Position numbers and translations under genes: made by a program. A DNA stretch of 43,471 nucleotides from an uncultured Clostridia bacterium (lineage in GTDB: Bacteria > Bacillota > Clostridia > Christensenellales > UBA1242). Every line of letters begins with the position of its first letter. Position 1 is the stretch's first letter. Below are positions 7,399 through 15,801 of the stretch, in pieces. The stretch lies in NCBI GenBank assembly GCA_947630075.1, contig CANRGF010000003.1:1-43471 (forward strand). Direction: 5' to 3'. The notes beneath the pieces are model-generated. The model had not been told where the DNA came from. It was given only the letters and a program-made list of their open reading frames with translations, and made no database searches.

Positions 7399-8079
7399 AT
7401 GGAAATTAAAGATTTGCAAAGTGCACTCGCCCTTCACGAACGCGAGTTTAATAGTTATTTTAATGAATTGATTGAAGGCAACAAGGTTGCCAATCTCACC
7501 GCAATCACAGAAAAATTAGATGTGGAAGTTAAGCATTTTTTAGATAGTGTTTTGCCAATCGAAGAAATTAAAAAAGGTGCAAGCGTTGTGGATGTGGGCA
7601 CGGGCGCAGGTTTTCCCGGCTTGCCAATAAAAATCGTCCGCCCAGACATAAAACTTTCGCTGGTGGATAGCCTAAATAAGCGCGTTGCTTTTTTGAATAA
7701 TTTAGTGATAAATTTAGGCTTAAAAGATGTTGAAATTTTTCATCTGCGAGCAGAAGAGTTTTGCTCAAAATTTAGAGAAACTTTTGATGTGGCGGTGGCG
7801 CGTGCCGTGGCAAAAACAAACACCCTTTTAGAATACCTTTTGCCCCTAGTGAAAGTGGGTGGAATTGTTTTAGCATATAAGGGCAGCGGATATAGCGAAG
7901 AGTTAATAGAGGCGCAAAAGGCACTGGCAGTTTTGGGCGGGAAAATTGAAAAGGTGCTCAACTTCACCCTGCCACATGATTTTGGTGAAAGAAACATAAT
8001 TGTGATTAAAAAAGTTAAGCCCACGCCTGCAATATATCCGCGCCCGCAAAACAAACCAAAACTAGACCCAATCAACTGA
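7399..8079 (+). CDS. rsmG: 16S rRNA (guanine-527-N7)-methyltransferase
   Basis: RsmG (GidB) methylates G527 of 16S rRNA with S-adenosylmethionine. The 226-residue protein shows the family's NLTAITEKLDVEVKHFLDS opening, the SAM-binding VVDVGTGAGFPGLPIKI loop at about residue 68, and VAVARAVAKTNTLLEYLLPLVKVGG. The start is set at MEIKDLQ because a consensus promoter occupies the upstream frame; no ribosome binding site is present. In most Firmicutes rsmG follows mnmG near the origin; here it stands alone 17 kb from oriC. Confidence 0.95.
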   Translation: MEIKDLQSALALHEREFNSYFNELIEGNKVANLTAITEKLDVEVKHFLDSVLPIEEIKKGASVVDVGTGAGFPGLPIKIVRPDIKLSLVDSLNKRVAFLNNLVINLGLKDVEIFHLRAEEFCSKFRETFDVAVARAVAKTNTLLEYLLPLVKVGGIVLAYKGSGYSEELIEAQKALAVLGGKIEKVLNFTLPHDFGERNIIVIKKVKPTPAIYPRPQNKPKLDPIN

Positions 8080-8202
8080 GAATTTGCAAAAATTGCATTT
8101 TTTGCGTGAAAAAAAACGAATTTTGACGAAAATTTCTAAAATTGCGCAAAAAAATAAGAGCTTTTTACACTTCTTAGTTTTTTATCCTCAACCCAATATA
8201 AT

Positions 8203-8952
8203 TTATGCGCCCTCGATGAGCATTTTGTCTGCAACGAGAGCGATAAATTCACCATTGGTTGGTTTTTCATTGCTTGAATAAACCTTGATGCCAAATAGGT
8301 TGTTTATGTTTTCAATTTTTCCCCTATTCCAAGCCACTTCAATTGCATGACGAATTGCACGTTCCACTTTTGAAGCACTTGTGTCATATTTTTCGGCAAT
8401 TGTTGGATATAATTTTTTTGTGATTGAATTTATAATTTCAGGATTGTCAATCGCGAGTTTTATTGCCTCTCGCAAGAACTGATAGCCTTTGATGTGAGCC
8501 GGAATGCCAACCGTGATAAATATGTTTGTGATTTTCTCTTCAATTTGGCTTTTCGACTTTGAATTGAAGAACATTTTGTTTGTGTTGTTTTTCGCATTTA
8601 AGATGTCCTCAATGCGCTCTTTTAGTGTGGCTGTGTCAAATGGCTTAATGCAATAATATTTTGCTCCAAGTGAAATGGCTTTGTTTATAAATCCATCAAT
8701 GGATAATGACGATTGCACCACAATGTTTGTTGGCACATTCTTAACGCTTTCAAGCACTTTAAATCCATCGCACTTTTGAAGCACCACATCCATCACCACC
8801 ACATCGGGTTTTAAATTTTTTATCAACTTTATAAGTTCTTCACCATCTTGCGTTTGTGCAAGAATTGTGTAATTTTCCTCATCAAAATGTTTTGTCATTT
8901 GGCTTAAAACATTTTTATCTTCGTCTGCTAGTATAATTGTAGTTTTGCTCAT
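8203..8952 (-). CDS. spo0A: Sporulation master regulator Spo0A
   Basis: Response regulator that, when phosphorylated, commits the cell to sporulation. The 249-residue protein has a receiver domain (about 1-120) with the acidic pocket ADED, phospho-acceptor Asp55 in VVVMDVVL, Ser in VVQSSL and Lys in IKPFD. The C-terminal DNA-binding domain carries the signature IPAHIKGYQFLREAI, LYPTIAEKY and KVERAIRHAIEVAWNRG, unique to Spo0A. AAAAGGGGA precedes the start. Convergent with rsmG and divergent from the SPOCS/LysM gene. A TGTCGAA sequence (0A box) lies in the shared upstream region. Confidence 0.97.
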   Translation of the reverse strand: MSKTTIILADEDKNVLSQMTKHFDEENYTILAQTQDGEELIKLIKNLKPDVVVMDVVLQKCDGFKVLESVKNVPTNIVVQSSLSIDGFINKAISLGAKYYCIKPFDTATLKERIEDILNAKNNTNKMFFNSKSKSQIEEKITNIFITVGIPAHIKGYQFLREAIKLAIDNPEIINSITKKLYPTIAEKYDTSASKVERAIRHAIEVAWNRGKIENINNLFGIKVYSSNEKPTNGEFIALVADKMLIEGA

Positions 8953-9274
8953 AATAATCCCCTTTTAAATGTTTAAAATAACTACAATTTCTTTTAAACA
9001 CAACGATATTTTAGCATTTTAAAACAAAAAAACTTAATGAAAAAAACCAATCTTTTTTAATTAATTTAGCAATATTGCGAGTTTCTTTATTTTTAATGTC
9101 GAAATTAAATTGAAAATTAAATTATTTTCAACTATTTTAAAAAATTATCATTCATTAATCCGTTTTTTCGAGGAATAGAAAGGTTTATTTAAAATTTTGT
9201 CAGCAAATAAAATTCCTCTTTATTTTTGTTCTATTTTTTCCTCTCTCTCTATACATTATAAAAGGAGGAACATT
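8953..9274. promoter_or_regulatory. spo0A / SPOCS-LysM divergent intergenic region
   Basis: This 322-base AT-rich stretch contains no gene. It holds a TGTCGAA at 9097-9103, which fits the Spo0A-binding consensus TGNCGAA, and a TATACATT just upstream of the SPOCS/LysM ribosome binding site (about 9249-9256), which resembles a sporulation sigma-E -10 element (CATACAAT-like). I found no convincing -35 partner for the latter. The 0A box suggests autoregulation of spo0A. Confidence 0.4.
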
Positions 9275-10774
9275 ATGGACTTTGACACAAAGGTTTGTTT
9301 TTCAAAAAACATTCAAAAACAAAATTTTAATTTAACAATAAGCCTGCCTATTGATAGCAATGTGGGAATTAAAACGATTTTAGATATTAGCGCTTTTGTT
9401 TACGACAAAAAGGTGGATTGCGCAAACGGAAAAGCAATCGTTAGCGGAAAATTGGGAGTGAAAGTGCTTTATGTTGACCAAGACAACATCACAAACACAT
9501 TAACCAGCAATCAGCCTTTCAGCGAGACTGTGCTAGACGAAGCAATCACTGCCGACTGCTTTTTAAACCTGCTAGATTTTGGCGTGGTGAATAACGTGCT
9601 TTCGCAAGACGGGGCGCTAAAAATTAATTGCGATATTAGTTTTTCGCCCGTGCTTTATTTAAACATCGGGCTTAATCAAAATCAAACATTCGAAAACATG
9701 ATTGTGAAAAAGAGCGAAATTAACACCAACACCATTGCTTGTGTGGTGGACACAAACTTCAATTATTCCGCAAACTTTGAAACAAAAGACAATCTAACAA
9801 AAGTGCTCTGCTATAACTCACACTTCACCCCGTCCGCAGTGAGTTGTGATAATGGATTTGCTTTGATTGAAGGCAAACTATTTGCTCATCTCGTGTATGA
9901 AACCAGCAAGGACGATGCTCCTATTATCAAAGAGATGACGGACACATTCAATGTGAAAACAGAAGTCAAAATTGACACGCTCGATAAAGACTGCGTGCTT
10001 GACGCCTGCTTTTCACTCGACAAATCTAAATTTAATCTCACCACAGAAATTGAAGACAATAGCAGTGTGGTGAGTGTGGACCACACAATCTGCCTTGACG
10101 GGGTGGCACTAAAAAACATCAGCCTAGACATTGTGGACGATGTGTATAGCGTGGACAATGAAATTGAAACTCACACAATCACGCGAGATTATTTTGCTTG
10201 TGTGCGCCAAGAGCACGCAACCGAAACCGTTTCTGGTGAATTGTCCATTCTAGATAGTGAACCTGCCATAGATGAAATTGTTTGCAATCTTGACTCTCAG
10301 GCAGAAATCACAAATTCATATATAAAGGACGGCTCTCTGTTTGTGGAAGGTGTGGTTAGCGCACAGACGGTTTATCTTGACGAAAACAAAGCGTATTTAA
10401 ACAAACAAACTGAGTTGCCTTTCGTTGTGAACACTCGCATTCAAGCAGATGATTTAGATGAATTTCACACAAGTGTGTCCGTTTGCGATTGCAAGGCAAA
10501 GTCAAAGCGTGGCACGATAATTGAACTTGAATATAGCCTATGCTTCGCCGTTTGCTTATATAAGAAACAAACAAAGGAAATGATAGACAATCTAACTCTG
10601 GGCAGGCAACTAACATTTGAAGATGTGGACTATCAAATTTTCCTTGCCAAGCCAAATGAAACCACATGGCAACTCTGCAAGCGAATTAAAATTTCGATGG
10701 ACGACTTGCACTTATTCAACAAAGACTTGCCACCTATCTTGGAAGGGGGCGAAAAAATTATTATCAAACGCTAG
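9275..10774 (+). CDS. SipL-like spore protein with SPOCS (DUF3794) and LysM domains
   Basis: A 499-residue protein built of repeated SPOCS/DUF3794 modules (for example LDISAFVYDKKVDCANGKAIV-type repeats with 'V.G.L...V.Y' strands at about 20-110, 150-260 and 300-430) and a C-terminal LysM domain (last about 45 residues: AKPNETTWQLCKRIKIS, GGEKIIIK). In Clostridioides difficile SipL has this SPOCS plus LysM layout and links the coat to SpoIVA, so a coat-assembly role is likely by homology. The start follows AAAAGGAGG; the longer frame from 9197 is rejected. Placed back-to-back with spo0A. Confidence 0.8.
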   Translation: MDFDTKVCFSKNIQKQNFNLTISLPIDSNVGIKTILDISAFVYDKKVDCANGKAIVSGKLGVKVLYVDQDNITNTLTSNQPFSETVLDEAITADCFLNLLDFGVVNNVLSQDGALKINCDISFSPVLYLNIGLNQNQTFENMIVKKSEINTNTIACVVDTNFNYSANFETKDNLTKVLCYNSHFTPSAVSCDNGFALIEGKLFAHLVYETSKDDAPIIKEMTDTFNVKTEVKIDTLDKDCVLDACFSLDKSKFNLTTEIEDNSSVVSVDHTICLDGVALKNISLDIVDDVYSVDNEIETHTITRDYFACVRQEHATETVSGELSILDSEPAIDEIVCNLDSQAEITNSYIKDGSLFVEGVVSAQTVYLDENKAYLNKQTELPFVVNTRIQADDLDEFHTSVSVCDCKAKSKRGTIIELEYSLCFAVCLYKKQTKEMIDNLTLGRQLTFEDVDYQIFLAKPNETTWQLCKRIKISMDDLHLFNKDLPPILEGGEKIIIKR

Positions 10775-10796
10775 AGCGCATAGTGCGCTCTTTTTT
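10774..10796 (+). terminator. Terminator after the SPOCS/LysM gene
   Basis: GAGCGCA / TGCGCTC hairpin with a TAG loop and six T. Confidence 0.85.
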
Positions 10797-10799
10797 AAA

Positions 10800-10821
10800 A
10801 AAACAAAGGCACAACTGTGCC
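10800..10821 (-). terminator. Terminator of the lysS-gpsA operon
   Basis: Minus-strand GGCACA / TGTGCC hairpin followed by a T-rich tract; it faces the previous terminator. Confidence 0.75.
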
Positions 10822-10823
10822 CT

Positions 10824-11849
10824 TTATTCCAACTCAATGGCTTCCGTGATTTTCTCACTTATATATGTGCCCGCTTTGGATATTTCAATTTCACCTGTGG
10901 TGATATCTTTCACTGCCATGGTTATTGGCATTTTAATTTGTTTTTCTTCATTCACGCGGTTGTTAAATTCGTCCATTTTCTTTATGAGTGCTTGCGCCGT
11001 TTTAATGCCTTCAACCGATTCAATGTTGTAATTTAAGAAATTGCCTGAGAGAGCCTTATTTTCCACAATCGCTTTGCCATAGGTTAGATTTTTGCTGTTG
11101 TGGTCAAAAAACGTGGCTTGGAAATCCCCCAAAAATGCGAGCCCTTGAGCAGTGAGTGGGTCGCCACCAAGTGCATCAATAAACATTCCAATCTCTTTCA
11201 CACTTGCAGGCATAAGTGGACCTTTCTTCTGCTCCATATTAGACCCTTCCAAAATGCCGGCAGCGATGCCTATCACATTTTTTGCGGCAGCACCAATTTC
11301 CACTCCAATGATGTCGCTTGAATAAGCGATGTCCAACAAATTAGGCTTTGAGAAATTTTTAATTAAAAATTTTGCATAAGCTTCGTGATATGCGGAAATT
11401 ATCATGTTGGTTGGCTGGCCCGCATAGATAGATTGCACGTGTCCAGGCCCCACCCACACTGCAATGTTTTCTTTCTTCACACCGTTATCTAGCAAAATTT
11501 CGCTAAGCCTACGCCCTGTGGCGCATTCAACGCCTTTCATATTAAGGCAATATTTCTTGTTTTCATAACCCTTAATTTGCTTGATGGACTGCATAAATTC
11601 ATCTAACTTTTGGCTTAAAATTGAAATGACAATAACCTCGCCAAAATTAACGGCGCGCTCCAAATCGTGCGTCAACTCAATGCCCTTTGGCAACTCCATA
11701 AATGCATTTTTGCGGTTTATAAAAAGTGGGTTATATTCTATATTGTCCTTAGGTGGCAAATCCCACATAAGCACATCGTGTTTGTTGCGGTTTAGGCAGA
11801 ACGCAATGCAGCTCGCCCATCTGCCCGCCCCTAAAACTGTAACTTTCAT
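10824..11849 (-). CDS. gpsA: NAD(P)-dependent glycerol-3-phosphate dehydrogenase
   Basis: Reduces dihydroxyacetone phosphate to sn-glycerol-3-phosphate, the backbone of phospholipids. The 341-residue protein has the N-terminal Rossmann motif VLGAGRWASCIAFCLNRN (in place of the more common GxGxWGTALA), the KGVE motif with glycosylated-like 'NMKGVECATG', GPGHVQSI, and the substrate region VIGVEIGAAAKNVIGIAAGI with the catalytic Lys. Final gene of a three-gene operon; its ATG overlaps the preceding stop as ATGA. Confidence 0.9.
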   Translation of the reverse strand: MKVTVLGAGRWASCIAFCLNRNKHDVLMWDLPPKDNIEYNPLFINRKNAFMELPKGIELTHDLERAVNFGEVIVISILSQKLDEFMQSIKQIKGYENKKYCLNMKGVECATGRRLSEILLDNGVKKENIAVWVGPGHVQSIYAGQPTNMIISAYHEAYAKFLIKNFSKPNLLDIAYSSDIIGVEIGAAAKNVIGIAAGILEGSNMEQKKGPLMPASVKEIGMFIDALGGDPLTAQGLAFLGDFQATFFDHNSKNLTYGKAIVENKALSGNFLNYNIESVEGIKTAQALIKKMDEFNNRVNEEKQIKMPITMAVKDITTGEIEISKAGTYISEKITEAIELE

Positions 11850-12307
11850 TGTTTTTCCTTTATATTTTTATCAAATTTTTTACCAACTGTTTTTAAATCT
11901 TTTAACACATCTATAAAATATGATTGATCAGAATTTAATTCAAAATTTAGCAAATTGCTATACATAGGATCATCTCGGTAACTGCCAACAATAAAAACTT
12001 TTCCATCTTTAAAATTTAAATTGAATTTAAGTTCATTTTCGGGCCAAGGTACTTCATAATTAGCCGTTCCGTTCAAAATTTCATAACATTTTTTCAAGTC
12101 CGAATAAAAACTTTTTAATGCACCCGTGCAAGAAAAGTAGTTTTCAGTTGCAACGGCGTACACCCCAACACGAATTGTCAGTTTGCATCTAATATCATAT
12201 CCGTCCCTAAAAGATGTCCTTTCAGGAAAGTCGTACACCTCAACAATTTCAAGTTTTATTTCACCATTAGTCCCTTTGATGTCAAATGCAATCATATTCT
12301 CTTCCAT
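11846..12307 (-). CDS. Hypothetical protein, weak resemblance to WapI-type immunity proteins
   Basis: A 153-residue acidic soluble protein. It has alternating strands (IKLEIVEVYDF, KLTIRVGVYAVATENYFSC), an aromatic helix (ALKSFYSDLKKCYEILNG) and a late FELNSDQSYFIDVLKDLK motif. The strand-helix-strand order and the 'F..DQSY' motif remind me of the WapI/Imm-type immunity families, but this is only a visual impression. The start is ATG 12307, preceded by TTGGAG. It lies between lysS and gpsA, 14 bases after lysS and overlapping gpsA by four bases, so it is clearly in that operon. Confidence 0.6.
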   Translation of the reverse strand: MEENMIAFDIKGTNGEIKLEIVEVYDFPERTSFRDGYDIRCKLTIRVGVYAVATENYFSCTGALKSFYSDLKKCYEILNGTANYEVPWPENELKFNLNFKDGKVFIVGSYRDDPMYSNLLNFELNSDQSYFIDVLKDLKTVGKKFDKNIKEKQ

Positions 12308-12321
12308 AATATGCTCCAACT

Positions 12322-13845
12322 TTAATCGTTTTTGTCCGTATCCGGCTTCATTATTGGGAACAAAATCGTGTCGCGCAAGGTTGGAAGGTCATAAATCATC
12401 ATAATAAATCTGTCAATTCCAAAGCCTAAACCAGACATAGGCGGCATTCCGTGCTCCATAGCGAGCAAGAAATCTTCGTCCAAATCCATGGTTTCGTCAT
12501 CACCTTGTGCCTTATCTTTAAGCTGAGCCATAAGTGCCTCGCGCTGCTGAATTGGGTTTACAAGTTCGCTATAAGCATTCAAAATTTCTGCACCATTCAC
12601 CACCACTTGGAAAACATCTGTGATGCGGTCGTCCTTATCATTGCGCCTTGCGAGCGTCTTTAAAAATGCCGGATAATTATATAAAATGGTTGGCCCCACA
12701 ATTTTGCTTCTAATCAACTTTTTATAAACATAGTCAATCACTGCGCGGGTGGATTTATATCCATCCAACTCTGCTCTGTTCATAACTTTATTTTTTTCAA
12801 TTTTGTCAACAAGTTCATCCACATCGGTAATATCCAAAAAGTCAAAACCTAAAAGTTCGCGCATACGCTCAACATAATTAATGCGCTCCCACTTTTCGTT
12901 GCCAAAATCAATAGTGTTGCCTGCAACCGTTATCTTTGTTGTGCCGATTGTGTGCAACATAAGCTCTTTTATAAACTTTTTGAAAAAGCGTATGTTATCT
13001 TCAAAATCCCAATATGCTGCGTACCACTCCACCTGCGTAAACTCTTGCAAATGTGTTGGGTCCATGCCCTCGTTTCTAAAATCTTTGCCAAGTTCAAACA
13101 CTTTGTCAAACCCGGCGGCAGATGTCATTTTAAGCCAAGTTTCAAATGCGATGCGCAAATTGCAATCTAGGTCTAGCGCATTGTGATGAGTGAAGAACGG
13201 CTTAGCACTCGCGCCCGAAACATTAACTTGCAAAACGGGAGTTTCCACTTCAATGAAACCATTTTCTTCTAAAAATCTGCGAACAAAACTAACCGCCCTG
13301 CTGCGCGCCATAAACACTTTGCGGCTATCTTCATTTGAAATTATATCCAAATAGCGCTGACGGTAGCGGCTGTCTGTATCTTGCAAACCATGGAATTTCT
13401 CAGGAAGCCCGCGCAAGGCTTTTGAGAGCAATTCAAACTTTTCCACTTGCACGGTCAACTCGCCCGTCTGCGTGCGGATAAGCTCACCTTCCACGCCGAT
13501 ATGGTCGGCAATGTCGCAATAATCTTTAAAAAATTTTAGCCTCTCTTCACCCACAATGTTGAAATTCAAACTGATTTGCACGCTCGTGCGGATTAGCTTA
13601 GATAAGTCATAATCAAAATTATCACCAATCGAATAAAGACGCGCAAAAATAAGTTTGCCAAAAGTGCGCTTAAAAATCATGCGCCCAGCAATAGAAACGC
13701 GCGTGCCCAACTCAAACTTATCCAAATCGTGAATTTCGTGAGTTTTGTTAAATTTTGCTTTATACGCCTTTTCGCCACAGGCTTCTAACTTTTTAACTTT
13801 TTCAACCTTGATGTCAAATTCGCTCTGTAAATCGTTATTGTCCAT
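12322..13845 (-). CDS. lysS: Lysyl-tRNA synthetase, class II
   Basis: Charges tRNA-Lys with lysine. The 507-residue protein has the N-terminal OB-fold anticodon-binding domain (about 50-170, VSIAGRMIFKRTFGKL), motif 1 near FIEVETPVLQ, motif 2 in DFRNEGMDPTHLQEFTQVEWY and motif 3 in LGFGIDRFIMMIY. Motif 2 differs somewhat from the common LysS form (usually 'FRNEG..T.HNPEFT.LE.Y'). The ATG at 13845 has GCGAGG at good spacing; the longer frame from 13872 overlaps the promoter. First gene of the lysS-hypothetical-gpsA operon. Confidence 0.9.
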   Translation of the reverse strand: MDNNDLQSEFDIKVEKVKKLEACGEKAYKAKFNKTHEIHDLDKFELGTRVSIAGRMIFKRTFGKLIFARLYSIGDNFDYDLSKLIRTSVQISLNFNIVGEERLKFFKDYCDIADHIGVEGELIRTQTGELTVQVEKFELLSKALRGLPEKFHGLQDTDSRYRQRYLDIISNEDSRKVFMARSRAVSFVRRFLEENGFIEVETPVLQVNVSGASAKPFFTHHNALDLDCNLRIAFETWLKMTSAAGFDKVFELGKDFRNEGMDPTHLQEFTQVEWYAAYWDFEDNIRFFKKFIKELMLHTIGTTKITVAGNTIDFGNEKWERINYVERMRELLGFDFLDITDVDELVDKIEKNKVMNRAELDGYKSTRAVIDYVYKKLIRSKIVGPTILYNYPAFLKTLARRNDKDDRITDVFQVVVNGAEILNAYSELVNPIQQREALMAQLKDKAQGDDETMDLDEDFLLAMEHGMPPMSGLGFGIDRFIMMIYDLPTLRDTILFPIMKPDTDKND

Positions 13846-13925
13846 AAAAATACCTCGCATATATTTTAACATAAATCAAAAAAATATTAAACTAATTTTA
13901 AGCACATTTAAAAACTTTAAAAAAA

Positions 13926-13969
13926 TATGTGAAACAAAATTTGGCAAAAATTTCAAAATGTTTCACATA
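13926..13969. repeat. Inverted repeat TATGTGAAAC / GTTTCACATA
   Basis: Two perfect 10-base arms at 13926-13935 and 13960-13969 are separated by 24 AT-rich bases. It lies between the lysS promoter and the 3' end of the XRE gene. No T-run follows, so it is more like a protein-binding site than a terminator. Confidence 0.5.
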
Positions 13970-13977
13970 ACCCACAC

Positions 13978-14287
13978 TTACTTTTTAAAAGTTTTTATAT
14001 GCCCAACAATTTCGCCCACTTCTTCATCTGTCAAAACATAAACAAATTTCATCAATCACATATTTTTGATTTTTGCTAACTGTTTGCAAGTCAACAATAT
14101 GATTGTCATGACCAATTAGAGTGTCAACACTAACACCAAAAAAGTCCGCCATTTTAATTAGCGTATCAATGTTTGGTTCATTTCTGCCATTCTCATAACT
14201 TTGATATGTCGTTCTAGAAACATTTAAATGCTGGGCTAATTCTCTTTGGGAAACTTTTTTGCTTTTTCTAAAAAACTTAGTGTTCAT
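13978..14287 (-). CDS. XRE-family transcriptional regulator with an apparent 3' frameshift
   Basis: Small DNA-binding repressor. The intact frame (14287 to 14024, 87 residues) has a Cro/CI helix-turn-helix: VSQRELAQHLNVSRTTYQSYENGRNEPN at about residues 11-40, followed by TLIKMADFFGVSVDTLIG. The C-terminus ends abruptly after KYVIDEICLCFDR. In the next frame, directly overlapping, lies KFVYVLTDEEVGEIVGHIK (14052 to 13978), which reads like the missing C-terminal helix of such regulators. A one-base change would join them. ATG 14287 lies six bases from a TATAAT without any SD. Divergent from the small Cys-rich gene, itself disrupted. Confidence 0.75.
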
Positions 14288-14293
14288 AAAAGC

Positions 14294-14299
14294 ATTATA
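14294..14299 (-). promoter_or_regulatory. -10 element giving a predicted leaderless mRNA (XRE gene)
   Basis: Minus-strand TATAAT, six bases to ATG 14287. I see no good -35. Confidence 0.45.
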
Positions 14300-14531
14300 A
14301 ATCAACAAATCATAGATTTAATTAAATATCTTCTAAATTTTTTGCACGAGTATTAAATGTATCAAAAATTTAGTTTTTGAGCACCAAAAGTATGCTTTTT
14401 ACTCAAATTTTTACTTTTTGATATGTTTTGTGGCAAATTTTAAGATTTTTGATGTAATTTATATCGTTTGTTTATTTTTTTAAAAAAGGCAACCAACTTT
14501 TTCAATATTCCATTAAATTAAATAATAAAGG

Positions 14532-14540
14532 TGTTATATT
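14532..14540 (+). promoter_or_regulatory. Extended -10 giving a predicted leaderless mRNA (Cys-rich gene)
   Basis: TG-T-TATATT followed by six bases and ATG 14547. No clear -35. Confidence 0.45.
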
Positions 14541-14546
14541 ATGACA

Positions 14547-14822
14547 ATGAAAGAATATGATTATTGTTTAAATTGCAAACATTTTCGCCAACACTATGTA
14601 AACATTTAAAATGTTGGATTGAGAAAAACGAGTTGCGGACACTGTTGTGAACACAATATAAAATATGGTTGCGAACATTTTGAAAAAAGAGATGAAACAA
14701 ATCAAAATCTTTATGAAAACGAAGTTGAACTTGCAAACCTATTAATTTCCACTAAAAATCATTTAAAAGACTTTCTTTATCATTTGGAAAAATTAGAATT
14801 GCTTTTCAAAAATGACAAATAA
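14547..14822 (+). pseudogene. Small Cys/His-rich protein gene with an in-frame stop
   Basis: Reading from ATG 14547 gives KEYDYCLNCKHFRQHYVNI, then TAA at 14607-14609, then in the same frame NVGLRKTSCGHCCEHNIKYGC and a helical Glu/Lys-rich tail to 14822. The CxxCKHF and CGHC pairs look like one zinc-binding module of a 91-codon protein that has been interrupted by a single nonsense codon. Either the gene is inactive, or the stop is a sequencing error, or translation restarts after it. TAA is used normally as stop elsewhere, so recoding is unlikely. Function unknown. Confidence 0.6.
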
Positions 14823-14824
14823 AA

Positions 14825-14850
14825 AAAGTGGCGAATGCCACTTTATTTTT
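14825..14850. terminator. Bidirectional terminator between the Cys-rich gene and jag
   Basis: AAAGTGGC / GCCACTTT hairpin with a GAAT loop, A-rich on the left and T-rich on the right, serving two convergent genes; it overlaps the jag stop codon. Confidence 0.8.
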
Positions 14851-15577
14851 TAAAGATAGGTTTAACCACCACATGACGCTTTTCACCTTCGCCCGTGGAT
14901 TCTGTGGTTACATCTTCACGGTCTTGCAAGGTGGTGTGAATGATGCGCCTTTCATAAGCGTTCATTGGGTCAAGGTGAATGTTTCGCTCAATTTTAATTG
15001 CCTGCTCTGCGGTTTTATTTGCCAAATCCACCAAACTTTGATTGCGGTTCGCTTTATAGCCGTTTATATCCAAATATAAACGCACAGGGCCTTCGCTTCT
15101 AAGTTTTATGCCACTGAGCAAAAGTTGAAGTGCTTGCAAATTTTCGCCGTGATATCCTATAAGTTTGCCCAAATTTTCACCTTTAATTGAAAATGTGATT
15201 TCGTTTTCCCCGGCAGTGCAATCCGCTGTGGCAGATTTATCCACCAACTGTGCCAAACCGAGCAAAAATTCAACGCCGCGCTTTTCAAGCCTAGAAGTGT
15301 CCACCACACGCTTTGGTTTAACCGGCGCACTAGCGAGAGCGGTTTTTTCTTCCACAATCTCCTCTGCTTTTTGCTCTGGCTCTGCGGTTGGCTCTAATTT
15401 TTCCTCTGGCTTTGCTTCTGGGGTTTCTTCTCCCAAAACAAGTTCAACTTTCGCCTTTTTAAATAACCCGCCTTCTTCAATCACTTTAACCTGCACTTCT
15501 TCGCGCGTGAGCCCGCACTCTAAAAGCCCATTTTGAATTGCTAATTCCACATTTTTGCCTGTTGCTTCCAATCTCAT
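14843..15577 (-). CDS. jag: RNA-binding protein Jag/KhpB
   Basis: KhpB is an RNA-binding protein linked to cell elongation and division in Firmicutes. Three parts are visible in the 244 residues: the Jag-N domain (1-48, with EEGGLFKKAKVELVL), a Pro/Glu/Ala-rich linker (50-90), a KH domain containing GKLIGYHGENLQALQ, and a C-terminal R3H domain with MNAYERRIIHTTLQ and STGEGEKRHVVVKP. It usually follows yidC in one operon; here it has its own extended -10 promoter (minus-strand TATAAT at 15741-15746) and a leader of about 158 bases, separated from yidC by the ASCH gene and a terminator. Confidence 0.94.
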   Translation of the reverse strand: MRLEATGKNVELAIQNGLLECGLTREEVQVKVIEEGGLFKKAKVELVLGEETPEAKPEEKLEPTAEPEQKAEEIVEEKTALASAPVKPKRVVDTSRLEKRGVEFLLGLAQLVDKSATADCTAGENEITFSIKGENLGKLIGYHGENLQALQLLLSGIKLRSEGPVRLYLDINGYKANRNQSLVDLANKTAEQAIKIERNIHLDPMNAYERRIIHTTLQDREDVTTESTGEGEKRHVVVKPIFKK

Positions 15578-15740
15578 AACATGCTCCTTTTAATTGAAAT
15601 TTTAAGAATTGCCCAAGGTGAGAGCAAATTCTCTTTTCAACAATAAACATAAAATTAAATAAAATAAATTTTAAATGCTTAACTAATAGTTAAAAAGGGC
15701 AAAATTTAATAATCAAATTTTAAGATTTTATTGTGCTTTT

Positions 15741-15749
15741 ATTATATCA
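15741..15749 (-). promoter_or_regulatory. Extended -10 promoter of jag with a long leader
   Basis: Minus-strand TG-A-TATAAT. It predicts a leader of about 158 bases before ATG 15577; the leader is AT-rich and includes a small AGAG/CTCT hairpin near 15620-15635. Confidence 0.45.
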
Positions 15750-15758
15750 CAAAAAAAG

Positions 15759-15786
15759 AAAAAAGGCAAGTTGTTTTGCCTTTTTT
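15759..15786 (-). terminator. Terminator of the rpmH-yidC-ASCH operon
   Basis: Perfect 11-bp stem AAAAAAGGCAA / TTGCCTTTTTT with a six-base loop; T-rich on the minus strand. Confidence 0.85.
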
Positions 15787-15801
15787 GAAAAATTCTTAAA
15801 A

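Noticed and set aside
13846-13925. T-box or lysine riboswitch upstream of lysS
   Set aside because: The lysS leader is only a few dozen bases from a -10 element; no room for either, and no conserved T-box or L-box sequence.
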